Positions 56,569 through 64,000 of a stretch of 64,000 bases of DNA are shown here, piece by piece. The translations under genes were made by a program, and so were the position numbers. The stretch lies in NCBI GenBank assembly GCA_963931865.1, contig OZ007510.1:3562747-3626746 (forward strand), read 5' to 3'. Position 1 is the stretch's first letter, and the number at the start of each line of letters is the position of its first letter. The notes beneath the pieces were generated by a model, which had not been told where the DNA came from, searched no databases, and worked only from the letters and a program-made list of their open reading frames with translations. The DNA is from Axinella damicornis. Its lineage: Eukaryota; Porifera; Demospongiae; Axinellida; Axinellidae.

Positions 56569-58522
56569 ACGGAGGTGATGAGGACTGGGAACGAGGCTAG
56601 TCTTTCATCTGCCTACCCTGGTGGACTCCTTAGGTTTGGGCGTTCCCAGCAGCTCCCTAGCAAAGAGCTCTTCCTCGAGAGTCCTCTCATAGCTGATGCT
56701 CACTGGCAGCAGGAGGATATCTGGTAGACATCCTGACAGGTAGGGCTCCACCACCATCGAGAGGAGACCTAGGGAGAGGAGGAGAGCATGCGATATGGAG
56801 AAGGTAGGGGAGGGAGTGTGAAGTGTGGGGAGGTGAGGGGGGTGTGTGAGATGTGGAGAAGGGGAGGGAGTGTGAGGTTTGGAGGAGGGGAAGGGAGGAA
56901 ACTGTGTGAGCTCTGGAGGAGTGTGTATCATACCTAACTTTGGATGGAGGCTCTTGGCTGTGCGGCTCCGAGTGCCCTCAATGAAGAATTCCATTGGGGC
57001 GTCACCACTGCGGAGGAGTGCCTGTGTGTATAGTGAGAAGACTACCTTGTAGAGCCGGTCTGAGCCAAACGTCCGCCGGAGGAAGAAGCCCCCACTGCGA
57101 CGCAGGAAGCTGCTCACTATACTCATTTGCATGAAGTCTGTGGGAATATCACATCATGCAAGATAACAACACCACAGCCCCAGTCACCTTGTCCAGCCAC
57201 TGTAGCCCCACCCATTTTATCCAGCCTGGTCACTACAGCCCCAGTCACCTTGTCTAGCCACTCCAGCCCCACCCACCTTGTCCGGCCACTACAGTCCCAC
57301 CCACCTTGTCCGGCCACTCCAGCCCCACCCACCTTGTCCGGCCACTAGTCCCACCCACCTTGTCCGGCCACTACAGCCCCACCCACCTTGTCCGGCCACT
57401 ACAGCCCCACCCACCTTGTCCGGCCACTACAGCCCCACCCACCTTGTCCGGCCACTACAGCCCCACCCACCTTGTCTGGCCACTACAGCCCCACCCACCT
57501 TGTCCAGCTGCAATGCATGGCAGGGTGATGTTGAACTCAAACATGACATAACTGACGAGAATGAAGTCGAGGTAGGAGCGGTGTGAGGGAAGTAGCACCA
57601 CCGGCCACTCCTGCACAGCCCGGCGAAGCTGGGAGAGGAGAGGGAAGGGGAGGTGGAGGAAGAGAGGGGACACAATCACTAGAACAAAAGTTCACTATCT
57701 GTGTTGCAGCCAAGACCTCTGACTTGCAATGCAAACACTATGAAATAAGTCCATTGTGATTGCCATACATGGCTAATTGTTAGTTTAACTAGAGTGCCTT
57801 TGAAACTGCTATGTTGTCCACTAGATTGACTTGTGGGCATGTCTCACCTTAGGCTAGTCTCACCTAGTCTCGTTCCCAGACCATTTTTCGCACTCGGAGG
57901 GGAAAAATGGACTGGGAACAAGACTATGTCTCACCCTCTCGACTCCCTCTCTGTTGACAAACACCCCTTGCAGGACCCTCCTCAAGACAGCTCGGAGTCC
58001 AACAGCAAGAGTGCGCACTGCAGGGAGTGCCATCTTGTGGCCAATCTCGTCCAACAGTAATCCTGCCTCCTTCTCCACCTCCTTCACCCCACACTCATTC
58101 TCATTAGCTACCTAAGAAGGTATGTGTGTGTGAAGTATTTTCTCACATCTCAATTCATCTGCAAAACCACCTGAAGTACATAAGAACTTCATTGTCCAAG
58201 ATGAAACAATTCCTGCTTTGAAAAATGCATAGGCATGCGCATGCCTACAATGATAACCTTTTACTCAGTATGTGTGCATGGAAAACAAGGAGAGTGGAGG
58301 AACCACAGAACAGCTGATCCACACATCAATTTCTGCATGCAACTTGATGACCTCTTGCATGACCCGCTGCAGTCTCGGTGACGCAAGCACCTCCGCTTTG
58401 ATCTCCTGCGGTGAACGCCCCTTGAAGTGTCTACCCAGCTCGGGATCATGTCGTTTGAGCGCGTAGCACACGTCTCCCTGCACAAAATCCAGCGCAACGA
58501 GTTCATCTTCAGACGTAGCCAT
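53469..58522 (-). CDS. GNPAT: Dihydroxyacetone-phosphate acyltransferase
   Basis: First acylation step of ether-lipid (plasmalogen) synthesis, normally peroxisomal. The ATG at 58522 gives MATSEDELVALDFVQGDVCY. All acyltransferase blocks are present in order: block I WPVVLLPSHRSYLDFILVSY (HX4D), block II GGFFLRRTFGSDRLYK, block III EFFIEGTRSRTAKSLHPKLG, block IV ILLLPVSISYERTLEEELF, followed by LLGTPKPKESTR then GLFKARSILSERYGSIF. C-terminal exons carry VHLMLAHYRNQLLHLFVPEA, REFVLPLKTTTE and HMYETLSLDMVRNALASLTQ. The last exon as read ends DNQEKLNS, without the AKL PTS1 of the human enzyme. That exon lies directly against a MITE. GPAM is less likely given KESTR and the C-terminal blocks. The 28-bp minisatellite is intronic. 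Confidence 0.9.
53536..53992. mobile_element. 457-bp MITE, CATRGATAATAG family, 7-bp TSD, at a splice acceptor
   Basis: CATGGATAATAGAGCACAGG at the left and CCTGTGCTCTATTATCCATG at the right are perfect inverted termini. A second inner match is AAGCGGGTTACC / GGTAACCCGCTT. Exact flanks ACTGCAC (53529-53535 and 53993-53999) form a 7-bp target-site duplication. On the minus strand the duplicated site reads GTGCAG|T, the acceptor of the last GNPAT exon. Same family as the 48-bp element at 33132. Confidence 0.88.
54326..54423. repeat. Poly(G) and poly(C) pair
   Basis: About 34 G, then AGGGGGGGATTTCAAATTTA, then GGGGGG-AATT and about 31 C. The two homopolymers face each other as an inverted repeat around an AT-rich loop, in a GNPAT intron. 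Confidence 0.8.
55865..55925. repeat. (GT)n-G tract
   Basis: GT units followed by about 19 G in a GNPAT intron. A comparable (GT)n-G tract of about 37 G lies at 56498-56567. Confidence 0.8.
57180..57512. repeat. 28-bp minisatellite in a GNPAT intron
   Basis: The unit is CTTGTCCGGCCACTACAGCC then CCACCCAC, about 11-12 copies. One unit (near 57350) has lost 3 bp. Left-hand copies are degenerate and central copies identical. Confidence 0.9.
57865..57927. mobile_element. Hairpin MITE, TAGYCTCG family, 8-bp TSD
   Basis: TAGTCTCGTTCCCAGACCAT at the left, ATGGACTGGGAACAAGACTA at the right, inner TTTTTC / GAAAAA arms. Flanking GTCTCACC (57857-57864 and 57928-57935) is the target-site duplication. 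In a GNPAT intron. Confidence 0.85.
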
Positions 58523-58651
58523 CTCTGCTGCATGCTATACGTATAATCGCGCGATCTTGCAATAATTCAGTGCAGTCCGGGTTAAATAATATCAATTATG
58601 TGGGTATTGCCCCGCCCCCGCATACAACTGTACTAATGATGTCATGTAGCA
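58523..58651. promoter_or_regulatory. Shared GNPAT/trehalase divergent promoter region
   Basis: 129 bp separate the two ATGs. The sequence is rich in CATG, CGCG and CCCCGCCCCC; CCCCGCCCCC at about 58610 is a possible Sp/KLF-type GC box. Confidence 0.55.
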
Positions 58652-59993
58652 ATGAAGCCTCTGCTCGTCCTTCTCATCTGTGCTGCAATCTTGAGTCGAT
58701 CCTTTGGAGCACCTACCGTCCCTGCATGCGACAGGTACCAGGGTATAATATAATACGCAGGCCAACGTTTGCAAGATACAGGTCCGCGCATTATATTGAT
58801 TTTGAATCCTGCAATGAATTTGTAACCAGGAGCGCTGCAGAAGCGCTGTAAACGGCTGTAATACAGTAGGCATTATGTGATTGTTCTCACCTAGTGTATC
58901 AGAGTTGTTATAATTTTCTGCTTTCATTCACCAGTGAGATATTCTGCTCCAGTGATCTGTTGAAAAGAGTACAAACTGCTGCCATCTTCAATGACTCCAA
59001 GGAGTTTGTTGACCGGCCTCTAAAAGCAGACCCAGCAGCCATTCTCCAGGCGTACCAAGCTGTACCTGCAAGTGATATTACCACATTGAAGGAATTTGTG
59101 CTCAACTGGACGGAAGAGGCAGGTTCCGACATTGCCAAGTGGGCACCGCCTGATTGGGTGGAGAGGTGAGCTACTCTTTGTTTACATCTGATTATCCTGT
59201 GTGCGCACATGTGCAGCAAGGGGTAGAGTGATTGCTGTGTCTGTCAGTATGTCAGTGTGCACAAAAGGAGCAGTTTGGGTGAAATACAAACGCTTGCAGC
59301 CTTTTGTTATAACGTATAAGTTACAAATGACCAAAAAACCCTCATATGTACCACACAAACGAGAGTTGTACGAAGAGCTGTGAAAAGGAAGGCTTTCGCT
59401 CTCTGTCCAAATAAAACTGCACCTCCAATTACGAAAAGTGGAGTCTCCACAGCAAAGGGAGCTAGGAGAGACTACTTGGCGGAGACCCGCTTGTGGACCT
59501 AACTACCTATACACCGACCTCAGACCTGTACATGTCCTGCAGAACACACAGTGTGCCCATATCTATGATGTGCTGGACCAGTGGCAGCATGCATAATTAT
59601 AGGTTGTGTGTTATGTGCTAGGCCAGACTGCTTCAGCTAGCCTGACTTACAGGATTGTAGTTCCTGTGTTGTGCATATTTGTGTAGCGACATACTTTTGG
59701 TGTGATATTCTGTGGTCTGAGATCATGCAGTCACATTCTGCCAACTGTTCCACGTTCTCCACATGCACTCACTCAGGCTCGCCCAACAATGGTCATGCTA
59801 GTTTTATTTGCACACAGGATAAGTGCTCAACTGAGTTTAGAATGGGACTCAGTCACTGCCTACTGTACTTTATATTAGAGTTGGGTAGTAATGCTTGTAG
59901 CCAGAAAGGGAGTGCAAGTCTCGGTACCAGCCCTAATCAGGGCTACAAAGCAATCACCACGTTGATTAGGGCTGGTAACAAAAGACTGGAGGT

Positions 59994-60030
<37 letters not shown>

Positions 60031-63000
60031 GGCCCGTTTGGGTGTCGATACGCGATGGAACTAGGAACGTATGAGCACCATCAAGGAGTGTTTGCAGTTC
60101 GCACACCATGCATTGCATATGATGACATCATCGTCAATAAACCTCCTTATATGAATGTAAGGAGTTTTTGTAGGGCTGCTAATTGGACAACACAAGGAAC
60201 CTCAAGTATACGCTAGTTGAAAGCTCCTTGTACCACTTAGCATCACTTTGCAGCACTCATAAGCTCCTGATGGATCCCCCCTAGCTTCTGGCTCCTCTGA
60301 TATTGGCCCAATTACAACCCTGGCTGGTACATGTCTGGTGGTAGTTCCAGCTGTCCAATGATCACTGTTTCATCACGTGCGCACACGCACACAGACCCCG
60401 GTTCATAGATGCAGTACAGCACCACCAGCTGCAAGAGTTTGCCTCCAAACTTAATGAAATCTGGAAGGAGCTTGGAAAACAGGTGAAGCAAAATGAGCGC
60501 CATTTTAGCTTCTCTGTCACACTAGCTAACTAAGTTGTTGTCTCCATCCATTGCAGGTAGACCCATCGGTCTCCCTGCACCCTGACCGCCATTCCCTCCT
60601 TCATGTGCCATACCCTTTCATTGTTCCGGGAGGGAGGTTCAGGGAATTCTACTACTGGTGAGTACTACTGAGTAGCAACTGTGCCTCTTATCATATGATA
60701 ATGGACACTGCAACATTTATTATTTACCCCTGTCAGTGTATTTATCGACACAGTGGTAATGGAAAATCGCCCATATGGAATGTTTGTGCATGCATATGCT
60801 TGTCCTCTTCATTCTCGTACAATTACGCAACCTAACAAACTGTCTGAATAATGGTTGCCATCTGTTACTATGAAGGTCTTCTGAAATACTTTGCTTAACG
60901 ACTCGTGCGATTATTGTGATAGCAAAAGCAAGTATAATCAGCTACTATCATCACTAGTATCGTACATCCCTACCTCCCACCTCCACGCTTCCCACCCAGG
61001 CAGCTGGACCTCCCTCCATCTAGCATACAGTGGTAGCTCCTGGCAGTGTAACTGAATAATGCTAGCTAGTATCTACCTGGAGAGACAAAGGGTAGTGCCT
61101 GACCAAGGTCAGGTGTGGTGTGTTTCATTTTCCAGGGACAGCTACTGGGTGGTCAAGGCGCTGCTCCTGTGTGGGATGAACAACACTGCGAGAGGGATGA
61201 TAGACAACATGGCATTCCTCGTGGACAGGTAATTTGCTGTAGTATGTGTCCATGCGAGCACTGATTGTGGATTCCTTGCATAGTTTTATTTTAAGCGGAG
61301 ACACAAAGCTTGCAAGAGATTGCTAATATAGAGTCATTAAACCACTGTCATTATTGGTGGCCAAAAAAAGGAAAGAAAAAAACTTTGATCAAAATTCCTC
61401 AGTTGTACACGGATGTTCCGTTGCTAGGCCAAATGTTGGTTGTGATACACCAGTGCAACAGATCAAGAGAGTCCCATTCCCATTCCCCAGGTATGGACTG
61501 GTGCCCAATGGTGGAAGGGTGTACTATACTGGGCGGAGCCAACCCCCCATGCTGACTCAAATGGTGGAGCTGTATTATGATGCCACAAACGACAGCAGTC
61601 TCCTGGAGCGTGTTCTGCCTATGCTTGTGATGGAGTACCAGTTTTGGATGGCGAACAGGACTGTAGACGTGCAGGGACACACCCTCAACATATATGCAGC
61701 ACCAGGGAACACACCCAGGTGGGTGGGCCTTGACTAACAAATCATGGGTGGTGTCCTGTGATATTTTCTCCTCGTGTTGCATTCCAAGACATGCTGGGAG
61801 AGTTTGCTTTGTGTTGGATAGCTATGTTAGTTCTGGGCCATTTCCTTCCTCTTGTGTCTGTGCAGACCGGAGTCATACTTGGAAGACACAGAAACCGCAC
61901 AAGCTGTCGATGAAAGTGAGTATTTGATCGATGACATTGGCTAGTGATGTGATCCCTCAGACTGACGACAGTTACGTCAACTCTAGTGTCTACATGTATG
62001 CTCAGAAACTAACCACCAACGATCTATCTCATGTGGCATCTGAATTCAAACGCAGTACATGCACTCCAACTCACTCCCTCATGCTCCCCAAACACACACT
62101 CCCACTCCCCCTCATGCCCCCAACACTCTCCCACATGTACACTCCTCCCTAATGCAGGTGAGCGCCCCTTCCTCTACTCCAACATTGCCTCAGCAGCTGA
62201 AAGTGGGTGGGACTTCTCCTCCCGCTGGCTCCGCCCTTCAGGACCCTTTGCCTGGCAGCTCTCCTCCATGCGCACCACAAGGACCGTACCTGTAGACCTC
62301 AATGCCATCCTCTGTCAGAATGAGGCCTCTCTGGTTTACCTTTTCACAGCCATGGGTTAGTCAGCATGTATCTCCTGCCCATCTTTCACAACTGCTACCA
62401 GGATCTGGCTAGCCCCCCCGTGAATGAGTGTGCTGTCCCATCACTCTCCATAGGCAACACATCAGCAGCTGTGGAGTTCTCTGAGGCACTACGACGCAGG
62501 CAGGCTGCGTTTGATGCCATCTTCTGGAATGAGACGGAGGGCATCTGGAGGGACTGGGACCAAGACTCACGGGCACACCTCGCAGGGTTCTACGCCTCCT
62601 CCTTCGTCCCCCTCCTCTGGGGATGCAACCCCCCCAACATCAGTAAACATGAGAAAGTACTGCGAACTCTCAATGCACTAGGAGTGCTCGACTTCCCCGG
62701 TGGCATACCCGCCTCCCTCAACAAACTTACAACCCAGCAGTGGGACTTCCCCAATGTGTGGGCACCCCTTCAGTGGTTCCCGGTGGTTGGCTGGTACTCC
62801 TCGACCTCGGTCACACTGAGAGATGCTGCTTACTCCATTGCACAGAAGTGGATCTCCACCACCTTTGTGGCATGGGAAACCAACAACCAAAGCATTTTTG
62901 AGAAGGTGCGTGTCCACCATACAGTGAGAACATCTGGTGGTAGAATAGGTCACTATGGTGCTTCCTGGCTTGCAGGATTGCTTAACTCTGCCCTGTACTG

Positions 63001-63507
63001 TTTTGTCCTTCATCAGTACGACTGTACAGAACAGGGCCTGCCTGGGAGTGGAGGCGAGTACATGGTCCAGGTACGTAGGAATCAATTTTGCTCTGCACTC
63101 ATCAGGGAAGCTGTACATCTCCTTCTACTAGTGCTACCTTCTACCCCACCACACACACACACACACAAACACAGACGGGGTTTGGCTGGACTAACGCAGT
63201 GGTGCTACACTTCCTAGCACTGTATCCTGACCTCACCCCTGCTACACTGCCCCCTTGTGACTGCGAACCCTCTCTCGCGTGGATCACGGTCCTCATCCTC
63301 CTAGTACTCTCTGTCTCCATAGCCATTCCCTGTGTGATATGGTGCAGATGGCTCTACCAGAGCGGCAAGACCAAGTATTGGGCGAGGGTACACAGCGAGC
63401 ATCTCATGGCAACCTCAGGCGGCCGAGCATCACCCACAGTGTACACAAACCCATACGCTGACAATGGCATTCAGGACACGAAGGAGTACCTGCACTTTGA
63501 TGTATAG
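58652..63507 (+). CDS. TREH: Trehalase, type I membrane form
   Basis: Hydrolyses trehalose to two glucose. Exon 1 (58652-58734) encodes signal peptide MKPLLVLLICAAILSRSFGA. Exon 2 (58935-59165) has CSSDLLKRVQTAAIFNDSKE. Trehalase signature 1 is PGGRFREFYYWDSYW across two exons, and signature 2 is QQWDFPNVWAPLQW. Other family blocks are YGLVPNGGRVYYTGRSQPPM, the catalytic-Asp block SAAESGWDFSSRWLRP, VPVDLNAILCQNE and the catalytic-Glu block GSGGEYMVQTGFGWTNAVVL (Asp312 and Glu496 in E. coli TreA). After DLTPATLPPCDCEPS comes a transmembrane helix (WITVLILLVLSVSIAIPCVI) and a cytosolic tail of about 50 residues ending EYLHFDV. Human TREH is GPI-anchored instead. Several N-glycosylation sequons are visible (NRT, NTS, NET). 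Confidence 0.93.
59993..60028 (+). repeat. Poly(G) run in a trehalase intron
   Basis: About 34 consecutive G after GGAGGT. The same large intron (59166-60403) holds the short inverted repeat ACCAGCCCTAATCAGGG / CCTGATTAGGGCTGGT near 59929-59978, but no coding exon I can support. Confidence 0.8.
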
Positions 63508-64000
63508 CAGTACGCTCACTCATCCTTTGAACTTTGACCTGTAGCTGAGCTACAGGGTTTCACTTTCTATCACATCTTTCTCCTGCTCTTCTTTTTTATG
63601 GCCACCAACCTGCTCCCAATCAGTTTGTAATGTTCAGCAAGCAATTGAATATCAATGGTATAAAGAACAATTGAACCTCACAAATAGAGTTGCTATGGTA
63701 ACAATCACATAAAATGCTATAACAGTACTTTGATTTGAAATATACCTGCAAGAGAGGTAAGCAAAGAAGGCATGGCAGCTAGGCCGCATGTACATGGTTT
63801 GAAGCATGTGGCCTGCATATGTGGGGATGATTGAACTAAGCATGGGAATGAAGCTATAGCTATGACCTGTACGGGAACAGGGGGAATGAGGCTATGTGCT
63901 CTGCATGGGAACGAAGCTACGTGATGTGGAAGTGGGCTATAGGATGGACACGAGGCCAGGGAGGCATGGCAACTCACAAGCAGGCATCGTTGTGACCTCA
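63508..64000. other. 3' flank of trehalase to window end
   Basis: No gene is supported. Short motifs GGGAATGAGGCTATG, GGGAACGAAGCTACG and related forms repeat several times at 63843-63955, resembling one end of the TAGYCTCG hairpin family in tandem. Confidence 0.5.

Noticed and set aside
57127..57586. Pro/His-rich open frames over the GNPAT intron
   Set aside because: Produced by the 28-bp minisatellite.
59671..60216. 181-codon frame in the large trehalase intron
   Set aside because: Crosses a poly(G) run and has no similarity; trehalase exons splice cleanly around it.

Overview
The window is nuclear DNA of an animal. Genes are split by many short introns with GT/AG ends, and several proteins are metazoan-type (CHEK2, FANCD2, pinin, TAF6L, an RMDN3-like protein, a JMJD8-like protein, CDPF1). 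Tight packing, introns often near 100 bp and heavy loads of small hairpin transposons suggest an early-branching marine invertebrate. A sponge is my best guess, but this is inference; no marker gene fixes the taxon.

Layout. 1-3132 (+): 3' part of a TPR-like gene. 3386-8571 (-): three closely packed genes, in transcription order CDPF1, an ankyrin-JmjC (JMJD8-like) membrane protein and an RMDN3-like protein; CDPF1 and the ankyrin-JmjC gene are 41 bp apart. 8738-18434 (+): FANCD2, head-to-head with CDPF1 and carrying an antisense tRNA-Lys(CTT) in an intron. 18435-22708: gene-poor, with a 59-bp tandem repeat and a 1.23-kb foldback element. 22709-26078 (+): pinin. 26345-31141 (-): TAF6L. 31219-31671 (+): a small FAM177-type protein, head-to-head with TAF6L. 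31848-47237: an array of three FMN-dependent 2-hydroxyacid oxidase genes (HAO-A minus, HAO-B minus, HAO-C plus) separated by satellites and MITEs. 47238-49381: a segmental duplication with broken pieces of HAO and CHEK2. 49382-52825 (+): CHEK2. 53469-58522 (-): GNPAT, head-to-head with 58652-63507 (+) trehalase.

Functional themes. FANCD2 and CHEK2 are DNA-damage-response proteins; pinin and TAF6L act in splicing and transcription. HAO enzymes and GNPAT are peroxisomal in known animals, and all three HAO genes here end in a PTS1-like tripeptide. HAO-A keeps the HAO1/glycolate-oxidase pocket. HAO-B and HAO-C have replaced several pocket residues in a partly HAO2-like manner.

Mobile and repeat DNA. 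At least five families of small palindromic elements are visible, several with clear target-site duplications (TSDs). The most frequent is a hairpin family with ends TAGTCTCG / CGAGACTA and 8-9-bp TSDs. There are also 59-, 34-, 31- and 28-bp tandem repeats, long poly(C)/poly(G) runs and (CA)n tracts, some of which form the pyrimidine tract of a 3' splice site. Exon limits were read by eye from splice consensus and protein similarity recalled from memory; outer gene limits are firmer than individual exon ends.
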